Shown piece after piece: positions 53,974-64,000 of a DNA stretch of 64,000 bases (position 1 is the first letter of the stretch; every line of letters begins with the position of its first letter). Source of the DNA: Anarhynchus alexandrinus (Eukaryota; Chordata; Aves; Charadriiformes; Charadriidae); contig VUYV01000020.1 of assembly GCA_008711295.1 (NCBI GenBank), forward strand, positions 1,646,255 through 1,710,254, written 5' to 3'. The notes beneath the pieces were generated by a model. That model did not search any database. It saw only the letters and a program-made list of their open reading frames with translations, and had not been told where the DNA came from. The translations under genes were made by a program, and so were the position numbers.

Positions 53974-54710
53974 TGTCCTGGCTTGAGGTAGAACAAAACC
54001 AATTTTCTTTTCAGTAATTTTACTTTTCAGTTAAGTTTCTTCTAACTGACTGCATTCTCTGAAATTAATGGTAAGTTTTTCAGACAGTGTCTGTGCTTCA
54101 GGCAGTGATAACCTCTGATGTTTATAGTTAATACTGAGGAATGGTATGCAGAGAGGGTCTTACTGCTATAACACCCAAGGCAGCTAACTCTGTTATTTGC
54201 CCTGTTGGAGGGTCAGAAGTGGAAAAACATAGAGGGTTCCCCCTGCGGGGAGGAGCAGACAGGACAGGTGACCCAAAACTGACCAACGGGGTATTCCATC
54301 CCATCTGCCTCATGCTCAGTATAGAGCTGAGGGACCAAAGGAGTCAGCCCTCTCTTCTTCAATGGCCAGTGTCTGAGGACTCTGTCCGTTCTTCTGCCTT
54401 TGACTCCAATCCGTGTGCTCCTGAATCCAGTTCCCATCTGCTGCTGAGTCCAGTCTGGGATTTTCTGATGTGATCGTCATCCTGGGAGCTCAATACTGGT
54501 TTTGTATATATTTGTATATATTTCATTATCTTCTTATTAATATTATTATATTTTCTTTTTATTGTTAATATTTCATTAAAGCTGTTTTAGTTTTCTTCTC
54601 AACTCATAAGTCTCTCTCCCTTATTCTCTCTCCCTTCCCCTTCTGGGGAGAGAGGGGTTAAGAAAACATCTGTCATTCATTTAGTGGCCAGCCCAGCTTA
54701 AACCTTGACA
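53974..54710 (+). mobile_element. Solo LTR of an avian ERVL-type endogenous retrovirus
   Basis: A 737-bp element starting TGTCCTGG and ending CCTTGACA, flanked on both sides by the 5-bp direct repeat AGCTG (53969-53973 and 54711-54715). Five-base duplications are typical of ERVL elements. Internal landmarks follow a widespread avian LTR: a TGGCTTGAGGTAGA-like start, GACCAACGGGGTATTCCATC, CATGCTCAGTATAGAGC (a degraded TATA region), a long AT-rich tract (54500-54580), ATTAAAG as poly(A) signal, and a CTCTCCC-rich 3' part. No internal retroviral genes lie beside it, so it is a recombined solo LTR. Divergence suggests an old insertion. Confidence 0.8.
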
Positions 54711-54715
54711 AGCTG
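54711..54715. repeat. Target-site duplication, right copy
   Basis: AGCTG immediately after the LTR terminus CCTTGACA, matching the left copy exactly. Confidence 0.7.
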
Positions 54716-55676
54716 AGACACCGGAAGCTCAGGCTTTGTCAGAGGGCTCCAAACCTCTGCTCCATCCCCAAATGGTCTTTCATAGCACCTCAGGCTGCGC
54801 TTGCTGAAGATCATCCAGAGAATGATGGCCTGTGTGCTGCAGGGACCTGCAGAAGTTGAAGACCATGTTGCCCATCCCATCCATGGCTGGCCTGGGGAGC
54901 TCTCTGTTTCAACCCAAATGTCGGCTCTTAAGTTTCTCTTTGTCTTGGTTTCTTTCAGCAACAGGCTCCAGCAAGAAGCAGAGCCTTGCTCCTCTTAAAG
55001 AAGAGGCTGGATGTGGCTCCTCTCAATCTAGGCATCTTCCATTTCAAGCTCAGCAGCTGAGAGAAGGGGACCCAAGGGGAACCCTCGCCCCAGCAGCTCT
55101 GAGCGCGAGGATTGCTGACAGCTGTGCGGAACCAACAGTGAAACTGTGCTGGGTGTTGCTGGGACAGGGACTATTGCCAGGCATCACCTAGTGCCAGAGC
55201 AGAAGATGACAGTGCCCAGGCACAGAAAGGTGCCTTTCCCTCCTGCAGCCTGCTTTGCCCGGCCACCAAGACACCCCGCAGCCAAGCAGCTCTCCTCTCC
55301 TCTAATCTTCTTCTTGGTTTCTCCATGGTGGGGTGGCACTAGCACCAGCTGTCTCCTTGGGGACTGCGCAAATGCATCTGGTGAGGTTTTTGCCCGTGGC
55401 GAGCAGCAGGCTGTTTGTTTGCAGTGGCAGCTGGAGGTAGCGGGAGTGGAAGGGGAAAAAACCCCCCACCCTCTGTGCACGTGTCCACCCGGTCAGCTTT
55501 GCTAGAGCATCTCCTGCAGCCCCCTTTGTCCTCACATCACACTGTGACGTCCAGAAGTCACCATACGGGGTCAGGATATCATTTTATTTGCGTCCTTTAC
55601 GCCCTGTAGGGCGGCTTCTGTAGCTGACGCCTTCAGCGAGGCAACCCCCATCTGTCAGATGCGGTTCATCTCTCCA

Positions 55677-55755
55677 GGGGGAAGAACCGCGGGCGCAGCT
55701 GAAGGTCAGGTTTGAGAGGAGGCAGTTGGTGTTTGATGTCTGCCTGACACCAGAG
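55677..55755 (+). CDS. Possible short coding exon, unidentified
   Basis: After TCATCTCTCCAG the frame reads GEEPRAQLKVRFERRQLVFD followed by VCLTPEG, an amino-acid mix that looks coding. The frame stays open to about 56055. The acceptor is only moderate and no good donor follows, and no family is recognised. Confidence 0.2.
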
Positions 55756-58700
55756 GGGTTCACTACGGCAGGAGCCAGCGAGGTTCGTCCTTGGCGCTGG
55801 GGGAGTCCTCTTGCGCATATGGCTTCTACGCTTTTCAATGAGAAGCACAGAAAGTTTCCAAAACTGGGGGGGAGGGGGACTCAGCAAATTGAGGATGCTG
55901 AGGAGCAGGTACTGGCCCTCCTCTGGCTGGCTCCCTGCAGCTTTAGCTGGAAAACACTGCTTAAAAGCAGCCAGCATCTCCTGGAGTCCTGGGGGAAGCG
56001 CAAAAGAAATGGCATCCTGGAAGGAGGAAAAAGCCCCCTGCGCAGCCAGCGCTGAAGGTCGGGGGAGCAGGATGCTCTCCGTGCTGCTGCTCCTCCCAAA
56101 GCTTTCCGCTCTCCCTGGGTCCCAGCAGGAACCGTGCAGCTGCTGACAGCTATTAATAGACAGGGAGAACGTGGGCTCTGTCTCCTACGGCTTCCTGGGA
56201 TGAATGGTAATTACCCTTAATTAGACTGGATTTGGTTCCACCTCCTACCTTCCAGCCCCCTTGCCTGCGCTGGCAGGGAGAGACGGGCCCATCTGCCGCC
56301 TTTGCCGGCTCTGTGGGGAGCAGGGCTCGGCAGCGGGAGCGGAGGCTCGTCTCCCCGGGACATCCCACAGGCCTTGCCCGTGGATGCTGGGCACAGGGGA
56401 GGAGGCAGAGCCCGCCAGCTGGCGGGACGCGGGAGCTCCTCTCACCCTGCCCTTTCCGATGGCACATAGGAGCCCTGTGGGGAGGTGAGATAAATCATCC
56501 CACCGAAGCCTGAGGGTGCAAGTGGGTTGGACGCTCTCTCTTTGAGATTAATTAAAGGAACAAGACAGGGGAAGAAATAATCAGGGGTTCTGGCCTGTCG
56601 TCGTAGTTGGCATCCCCACGAACATGCATCGCAGCAAGGTCTGTGAAAAGGGGCATCCTTCCTCCACTGCTGGTGCAAGCCGGTCCCAGGGTACGCCTGG
56701 ACTTGTCCCCCATCTCCCACGGGGCACAGCCCAGCTGCAGCCCAGCTGCTGTGGATACAACCTGCGCAAGGGGGATGTTTTTTCCTTCCTACGCCACTTC
56801 ACCTCTGGCCTGAAGTGTGAAGCAGGAAGGTTTCCTTCCTCCAGGTTACTTTAACTATGATGCAAAAATAGTGCAGGAGGTTTTCTTCACCCACTGAGGC
56901 TGTGCCCCCCAGGAATGACATCCCAGGAAGGTGGAGGCAAAGGTGGATGGCTGTTAAATCTTTCCTGTACATCCCAGACTCTGGCTCTGGGGCAGGACAC
57001 CCTCCGCCCCGGTGTTTGCCCAAGATGCTTACCAGGGCTGGACTTTGCTAACCCCCTCTGTGCTGTCCTGCCCATCTGTTGGTTGAAACAGTCACGGTGT
57101 TGAAACAAATCCTTGCTGCTCCCCCCAAACTTGGAGATACCCCTGCTTGGTTCAGCTCAGCAGCTGGCAACGCTTTCCACCATGGGGACCCCTTTCCTTC
57201 AGTGACCCTGGCTGCTTGTAGCAGGGTGAGAGGAAAAGGGTGGATGTGCTGCCTCATCCTGCCAAGCTGAAACTCCCCTGAAGCTCAGCTGAAGGTGAGA
57301 CAATTTATTTGCCTCTTCTTAGTTTTTAAATTTTTTTCCAGATCGTATGTTTTCTTGACTGAATCATGAAGACCTTTCTGTGGGCAGGATCTGTGCCCAG
57401 GGACCTACTGGCTCCCATTTGCAAACGCCTCTCCCCTTGCTGCTGGAGCCCTCTCTCCTTCCCTCGCTCCGAGATCCCTCCAACGTCAGGCCAGAAGACT
57501 CAGATCCCTCTGCCGCCTCCCACTCAGCCCCTCACATTGCATCCAAATGCCAGATGGCAAACCAGACTCTGGCAGGAGCTGTGCCAGGCTCTCCTCCCTT
57601 TCTCTCCACCCTTCAGTCTACAGAAAAGAGATGGAGAACCAGCACAGCCAGGTTTCAGGCTGCCGTGTTTGCCCCAGCTTCCCCAGTTGAGCCCCAGTCC
57701 TGGTGGGACTGACATGGGCCATGCTGGCAGAACCCCAGACCAAGGGGTGCCAGGCAAGAGAGGACCCGCTCTGAAGCTCTCCCCTGTGCCCAGCTCCCAG
57801 GCGAAGCTATAATTAAGAAGCGATGCCTAGGACGTGACCACAGCCACAGCTTCCTCCATGCTCCCTTGCCCCCGCTTCCTTCCTTATTTGTTGGAAAATA
57901 TCTTCTTCAGTTGGGGTTGCTCACCACCATTGGGTGGTTCCCTGCCTGCAAAGCACAGGTCTGAAGGTTTAGCAAGCTGCTCTGGGGCAGACCAAGAACC
58001 CGGTCCCCCCTTATTGAAATGAGAAGGAGGGGGAGGAAGCAGAGCCACCATCCTGCCAGAAAGTGTGTGTCAGAGGCTGTGGGCAGCAGAAGTGTCCTAT
58101 TTGTGAGCCCTGCTGGGAGCACGGGGCTGTGCTTGGGAAGCAAAATGGACTTGGGGAGGATTTGCTCAGATATTCCCAGCCTCTCTGCTTCGGGTGGCTG
58201 TGTTAGTGCAATGCCCGCTGCTTTTGTCTCAGAACTGGGTGGTTCCTTGAGCAATCCCTCCTTTCCTGGAGGGACTCTGACACTTTCTCCTAGCTCTTCT
58301 TGATAGCCAGGGATGGGCATCTCCATTAGCTCTGCCCGAGCTCGAGGGTCTCCACTGTCACTACTGTGTCACAGCAATCCCCACAGATCCTGTCCCTGGA
58401 GCACGTGTCCTCTCACTTCCAGGTCACTACCACTCATCTTGGAGGGGAAGGATGGGGAAGACATCTCCTGTGGTAGAGTCCAGGAGGAGACATGCACAGA
58501 AACAGTGCTAGCTGCAGCAGGTCAGCCCATGGAGCAGGTCATTAATATAGAAACACTGGTCACTGAACACTTTTGCTAGCCCTTCTCCTCTGCACCCCTA
58601 TTCCTGTGAAATGGGGTGCCTTTCTGCCCTCGCCAAGGATGCCAGCTGTGGCCAGCTCCCCTCGGCCACGCTGGCCACGTTCCTCCCTGCCCTGCGCGCT

Positions 58701-61200
58701 TGGCCGCCGGCTGCAGGGCTCTCCGACGTGGACGGCGTCACCTCGCTCGGCAAACCTGGCAGTGGGTGCGTGAGGCAAGCTGGGGTGCCGTGCGGGAGAG
58801 GAGAACTGGCTGCCTTTTCACTTGGAGGAGGGAAAGCATCTCGTTAGTGGCTTCTATTCCTGTCTGGGCTTGTTGCAGCCTTCACGGCATCCAGAGCAGG
58901 TGTGAAGCTTTTCCCTTCTCAGGCTGGAGATGAGAGAGTCAGTGGGAGGCTGTTTTCCAGCGCTCTCATGGAGATGCTCTGTTGGTTTTGCGTGGTCTCT
59001 TTTTTCCCTGGGGTGGTCCGTGCTTCGCATTTTTGCTTGTGACTCTGTGTCATCCCCTCCCCTGCTCCAATTTCCACCTCTCCCTGTTGTGCTGTGTTTT
59101 GATAAACCCGAGGTGCTTGCAACAGGGGTAAGTGCTCTAGAGGGACGTGGAGGGGCATCAGGTCCCACAGCACAGGCGGTGAGTGGCGAGATTTTGAAAA
59201 GCCCAGAGCAGGCAGTGCAGGACCTTTTCCTCTTGTGGCTACCAGAAAGCAGCTCAGAGGTCCAGAGGCTTTGTTATATTTGAAATAAGGGCATCACCTC
59301 TGCTTGCCTTGTTTACCTCTGAGGCCAGTTTGGCTTGGATACCCCTTGCAGGGGTCCACCTTTTCCCTTGAAGGCTGGGGATGCTCCTCAGAGCCTGACC
59401 CACAGAAGAGGGAGAGCAGTGGGGTGAGCTCTTCCAGCACCCCTGAGCCAGCTGGGCTCTGTGGGCTGGGGAGGTGGGTGTACCTGGGGAAGAAGGCGCC
59501 TTTTCCATCTCTCAGACCCTTGGTGTCTCCCAGCAGCAGTTCCTTACATCCTGCGTGAGCAGTTGCAGGGTCTGGTGTGGGACAGCCGGGGGGGTAGGGG
59601 AGGGGGAGAGGGGGTACCCTGCCCACCCGGTCGCAGCAAGGACAATGTCGGGGCGGTCGCCATGGAGGGAGTCGGACGCTGATGGGATAGGACAGACTGG
59701 GAGCTTGCGCGCCAAGGGCTGCTGAGTTGACACTGTCCTTTGGTGCCCTCTTCTCACCCCAGCGGGAGCCCGGCACCGGCGGGGCTGGGGAGCTGCCAGC
59801 TGCCATCACCGTCCTTCCAGAGCCACGCTCTGTGACAGATCTGCCTCTCGCCACTGCTGTGCCCGGCTCCTGGGCGCTCCCCGGCCCCGCAGCGGGGTGT
59901 GAGGGCCACGGCAAAGCCGCAGCCCCCTTTGTGTTCCCTTCCAGGGCTCGGCTGGTGGGGCAGGGGAGCCCGAGGCATCGTGCTGCGTGCTGGGCCGAGC
60001 CGGGTGCACGCTGCCTAATGCTTCCGGCAGCATGGCAGCCCAGCTCAGGGAGAACCACTGGGCTTCCCTCTGCCCCCCGTCACCCCATCAGGGTCGTGCT
60101 GGCAAAGGCACCCGGGCTCAGCCCTGGCACGCCGCAGGCTCTGCTTGCAGCTGCTGAGCCGGGCTGCCTGCAAACCGCACGCTGGAGGGTTTGTTCGAGG
60201 GCCAGAGCGTGGCCTGATGCCTGCAAGGCTGCCTTCGAACCCACGAGGAGTGACCCGCAATATTCCCAAGGACTTCCGAAGTGCCAGCGATGTGCCAAGC
60301 CCGGCTGCTGCCTCTGTGCCTGGCCGGTCCCTGGGTTATGCCCTGCAGGGCTTCCTCCAGGCCAGCGTGAAGCCTTCCATCCCTGATTTCTAAGCCCAGC
60401 TGTACTCCTCGACCATAAGGCCTCCAGCTCCGCCTTGCTAGGGCCGACTCATCCCTCTTGACCGTGCTTTTTGGCTCCTTCTTCCCACTTCCCTGGCTGG
60501 GTCCCCGGGGTGATGTTGCTGCCCTGGGGCTTGGAGCTCCGGCCCCAGAGCCCTCACTTGCCATTTTTTTGGCAAGGAGCCACCAGCATGGCATCTCTCT
60601 GGCCCTCGGATGTGGACAAGGGAGTCTCTTCTCCCGGAGCCTGACTCTGGCAGGGAGCGGTGGTGCCCGTGGCAGGGACACCCCAGACATCCCACCCTGT
60701 GCTGCTGCTGTGGGGCCGTGAGAGCCGGCAGCTCTCGGGTCACTCCCGGGGCAAACAGCCCCCAGCGTTGCGGGGGGGTCTCTGGGAGAGCAGGGCCAGG
60801 ACAGACCTCCCGTCCCTTCCAGGCGGGTGATTCCTGTCTTTCTAACAAGGCGGGGAAAGAAAATTAAAAGCCCAAGTGAGCAAAGCAGCCAGGCTGAGCC
60901 GGGAGACGTCAGAGATGCCTCTGTCAACACCGCAGCCGCGGCAGGCAGGCGGGCAGGCAGCGTTTTAATTATTGATGGCGCTTATAAATAAATGCTGGGA
61001 CAGGGAAGAGAAGGTTACCGAGGAGCAGAGGAGCCGCTTCTGGGTGGGGGAGGGAACCTGAGAGCTCGCTTGCTTTAAAGGTCATTTAGTTTTGCATCTC
61101 TTTCCCCCTTTCTCCGTAAAACACGGTGATATTTGAGTTGATGCATTACCTCCCTTGTGCGCCACCTTCTTGCACCTGCCTGACCGGGCCAGCCAGGACC

Positions 61201-61229
61201 AGGAGGAGGAGGAGGAGGAGGAGGAGGGA
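61201..61229. repeat. GGA triplet microsatellite
   Basis: About nine units of (AGG)n in a purine-rich tract; candidate length polymorphism. Confidence 0.85.
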
Positions 61230-62939
61230 GGAAAGGCACCCGCATGTGGGGGCAGCAAGGGAAGGAAGGGGGAGGGAGGGAACACCAGCTCAAATGTGGG
61301 ACAAACAGGCAAACGAGGAGACAACAAAATTAGTAGAGCAGCAAATCCCAACCCGAGTGTAAATAATTCCTCACCATGTGAAAAGAAGGTCTACGTAGGC
61401 TCAGATTTATCTTCCCGTTCCTGGAACTCAAGCCCAGGCGACCTCTGATGCAAAGCACGAGGGAAGTGGGTGAAACAAGGCTGGGCAAGGACTATATGGA
61501 GACGCAGGGATCTTGGCCGGGGACTGGAATAGTAACCCAGTGTCTGAGTAGCCCCGGGGACTTTCGCAGCAGGCTCGGGGTGGAGCGTCTCAGAAAGAGC
61601 AGACGATCTGGTGACAATAGCTCTGGGGTAGGGATCTCACAGCCAGCTGAAAACACAGGAAGGGTTTTGGACTGGAATCGCAGCAGGACTTTGAGGCTGA
61701 CAGCCCCCATGGGAGTCTTAAGTGATTGTGGATGGGAGGACTTCACAGCTTAGTCTGAAGCCCCCCCAGCTTGCAAAAGCAACACACAGGCACTGAGTAC
61801 AATACAGACCCAGGTGAGATGGAGCTCCTTCCCGTCTCCCCCACAGCAGACCCTGCAGGACAGGGTCTCCTTCCATCCCCACTCCAGTCTCAGGGGAGCC
61901 ATTACACATGGTGGGCAGCTGTGCCCCAGTGCCTGGGGCTGGTCGTGGGTGTAGCTTTGCTCATCTTCCCCCTGGGAGCCTGCTCTGGTTGCACAATGGT
62001 AGGGTGAGCGGCTCTGCAGTGCACGGTGGATGCAGTGGTGCATGGTGCCCTAGGTGGTGGGTCTGGATGCAGACCAGGTGACAGCCTCACTGGGCACACC
62101 CTCTGGTAGGCTAAGACCCAGAATAGCATAAATCAATCAAAATTCATCCTTTGATTTCCCTCCAGCGGGCTGTGCCCTGGTCAGGAGGGTGGCCTCAGCA
62201 GCAGGGTGCTCCCCATGGCAGTTGTGGGGGTGGTGGTGCTGGTGGTGGGGAGGATGGAGGGGGAGTGGGGCCCTTCTCCCAGCCCCCTGGCTTTTCCCAG
62301 CACTTTCTGGAGGAGAGAGGAGCTCAGATTGCAGCCAAGCAAATTGCTCCTCTCAGCAAGCAGCAGCGCAACGCCCGCTGCAGTCCAAGCTGAGGAGCGG
62401 ACTGCACGGCGCCAGTGCTCTCACCCAAGGAACCGGCTGGCCGTGAAGGACAGGCAGCAAAGGCGAGCTGCCGGGATTCCCCCCGAAACGCCTCTCCTGC
62501 CTCCACCAGCTCTTGGCATGCCGCTGCGGACGGTGCTGTGGGTGTCAGCCTGGCTTGTTGGCTTGTTGCTCCCCAGGTGCCAGTGGCCCAGGGCTGGAGA
62601 GGCGATTCAGCCATGGGGCTGCTCCTGCCCTGCCTGCACCTCCTAGACGCTGCCTGTCCCTCAGCTGAACCCCTCGAGTTCAGCCATCCCCTTCTTTCCG
62701 AGGCAGCTGGGATGTAGAAGAGAAGTGGCAGCACCAGCTCAGGGTGGCCACGAGCTGCTCCCGCAGGATGGGACGTCCTGCCTTGCCACCAGTGGTCTGG
62801 GTTCGTGGGTTCACCACTGCAGCTCTGTGTGTGCTGCACAGCAGCTGCCCACACGTGGGTGCTGCTCGGCGTGGGCGCCCGGCTGCTGCGGGAGCGGGGA
62901 GCCCATGTGGGGGGTGATGTGATGGTGAGAGCCTACAAG

Positions 62940-62989
62940 TGTAACCCAGAAAACCCACACCTATGGGGATGTGTGGTTTCTGGGTTACA
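62940..62989. repeat. Imperfect inverted repeat (hairpin)
   Basis: Left arm 62940-62960 (TGTAACCCAGAAAACCCACAC) is answered by right arm 62971-62989 with about 19 pairs and a two-base bulge around a 10-base loop. Could be a hairpin RNA or a decayed terminal-repeat element. Confidence 0.6.
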
Positions 62990-63042
62990 TGTGTGTACCT
63001 GTGTGACACAACTAGCTCGGTGCACGCTATCACTACACACAC

Positions 63043-63233
63043 AGAATCATAGAATCGTACAATAGTTTGGGTTGGAAGAGATCTTTAAAGGTCACCTAGT
63101 CCAACCCCCCTGCAATGAGCAGGGACATCTTCAACTAGATCAGGTTGCTCAAAGCATCATCCAGCCTGACCTTGAATGTTTCCAGGGATGGGGCATCTCC
63201 CACCTCTCTGGGCAACCTGTTCCAGTGTTTCCA
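63043..63233 (-). mobile_element. CR1 LINE 3' end, minus strand
   Basis: Reverse-oriented CR1 tail: ACAGAATCATAGAATCGTAC, then GGTTGGAAGAGATCTTTAAAG, CACCTAGTCCAACCCCCCTG and GGGCAACCTGTTCCAGTGTT. 5'-truncated, about 190 bp. Confidence 0.92.
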
Positions 63234-63648
63234 GGCAGCGTGAGGGAAATCCCACCCGAAATCGTGTGAAGGGAGATCTGTGTAAGTACAGGTGTGAATC
63301 CTTACAGCAGGTGCTTGGGAAGCGTGTGCTGGTATGCAAGGGTGTCCCCATGTGTGCAGGGAATCTGCTGCTTCTCCCTGCTGGTGGGCTGGTCCCTGCG
63401 GATGCCCCTCAGCCTGGGGGGCTCAGTGCCACGCTCGGCTGCGAGCCGGGAAAGCACTTACTGCTGCTATCCCCAGGGCAAGGGGGATAGTGGTGGCCGA
63501 TGGGTGCTGGGGAGACCCCAGCTGCTCCTCGTGGCACACTGGCCACCTCTTGCAGGCACCGGTGGCAGGGATGGGGTGTCCCAGCAGGGGAGGAGCTGCG
63601 CTCTGGTTCCCCGCGGCAGCCCTTGAGCTGCTCTCCCTCCCTGCACAG

Positions 63649-63850
63649 CTCTGCTTGGACGTGCTGTGTTACGTTCAGCGTCTCCAGGAGATGCTCAGCT
63701 CCAGCCACAAGGGACCAAGCCCCACGGCTTTGGAGCCTGTGGCTCAGCATGTGTTCAGCATCCTCTGCGTGGCTCAGCTCTGCTACCACTGCTACGATAC
63801 CAGCACCTGCCTGCAAAGATTCCTGCAGGACCCGGGGTGCAGCACCTCAG
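63649..63850 (+). CDS. Unidentified coding exon of a gene leaving the right edge
   Basis: A strong acceptor (CTCTCCCTCCCTGCACAG, ending 63648) opens a frame of 67 codons plus one base: LCLDVLCYVQRLQEMLSSSH, a short Pro/Ser stretch, then EPVAQHVFSILCVAQLCYHC and YDTSTCLQRFLQDPGC. Leu/Cys/Gln-rich amphipathic helices suggest an alpha-helical repeat or similar fold. The donor is taken as CAG/GTCCCT (63851), which is not strong; the frame stays open to the window end, so a later donor is possible. I do not recognise the family. Human neighbours beyond TCTE1 are AARS2, SPATS1 and CDC5L, but the peptide does not resemble an alanyl-tRNA synthetase or Myb-domain protein. Confidence 0.45.
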
Positions 63851-64000
63851 GTCCCTACGGCAGCCAGCCCCAGGGCTGGGGGTGGCCAGGGTGCCTCGGG
63901 AGAGCTGGGCTTCTTGCAGGCACTGCGTGCCAGCCTCTCACGCTGCAGCCCAGGCCACCGAGCAAAGCTCCTGGAGCAACGCAGGCAAGAAGAGACAAGC

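Larger units (their letters stand above)
54716..63042. other. Gene-poor region before the right-edge exon
   Basis: No confidently recognised gene. It contains a possible short coding stretch (55677-55755), homeobox-like TTAATTA words around 56150-56230 and 60965, a GC-rich patch (59550-60950) with long chance frames on both strands, a GGA microsatellite (61201-61229), a GGTGGT-rich stretch (62226-62256) and an imperfect hairpin (62940-62989). Some of it may be intron of the gene whose exon lies at 63649. Confidence 0.45.

Noticed and set aside
59294..60930. Two 250-270-codon minus-strand frames
   Set aside because: Low-complexity Pro/Gly/Ser/Arg composition, overlapping frames on the other strand, and no family motif or splice logic; a GC-rich patch explains them.

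Overview
The window is vertebrate nuclear DNA, most likely from a bird. It has long introns with consensus splice sites, CpG-rich promoters, sparse genes, and interspersed repeats that are mainly avian CR1 LINE 3' ends plus at least one avian-type solo LTR. The species cannot be fixed from the sequence. It carries ambiguous bases at 8287, 17930-17942, 22826 and 50893. The sequence shows three recognisable protein-coding genes in the order and orientation found on human 6p21.1: NFKBIE (minus strand, first coding exon only), TMEM151B (plus strand, complete) and TCTE1/DRC5 (minus strand, complete).

Layout: 1-8019 is most simply NFKBIE intron 1, because exon 2 and the ankyrin exons were not found. 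8020-8294 is NFKBIE coding exon 1, followed by a CpG island promoter with a kappaB and an AP-1 match up to about 8600. 8600-17640 is intergenic. 17640-18500 is the TMEM151B CpG island with coding exon 1 (18036-18128), then a 7.2 kb intron and the large second coding exon (25362-26798). Downstream, 26.8-38.86 kb has no recognised coding sequence but ends in a convincing poly(A) region, so it may be a very long TMEM151B 3' UTR or hold a separate short transcript. TCTE1 occupies 39.3-46.3 kb in four coding exons and converges tail to tail with TMEM151B. 46.3-63.6 kb is gene-poor, with an orphan GC-rich island at 50.5-51.1 kb, a probable LTR fragment (51.2-51.63 kb), an ERVL-type solo LTR (53974-54710) and CR1 pieces. 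At 63649-63850 a convincing but unidentified coding exon begins a further gene that leaves the window.

The three genes do not form a pathway. IkappaB-epsilon retains NF-kappaB in the cytoplasm, TMEM151B is a multi-pass membrane protein of unclear role, and DRC5 is a nexin-dynein regulatory complex subunit in motile cilia and sperm flagella. They are neighbours by old synteny. I see no operon-like, CRISPR, defence or otherwise new multi-gene system. The points most worth a second look are the missing IKK degron in the NFKBIE exon, the promoter kappaB site, the distal TMEM151B 3' end, the orphan GC-rich island and the unidentified exon at the right edge.
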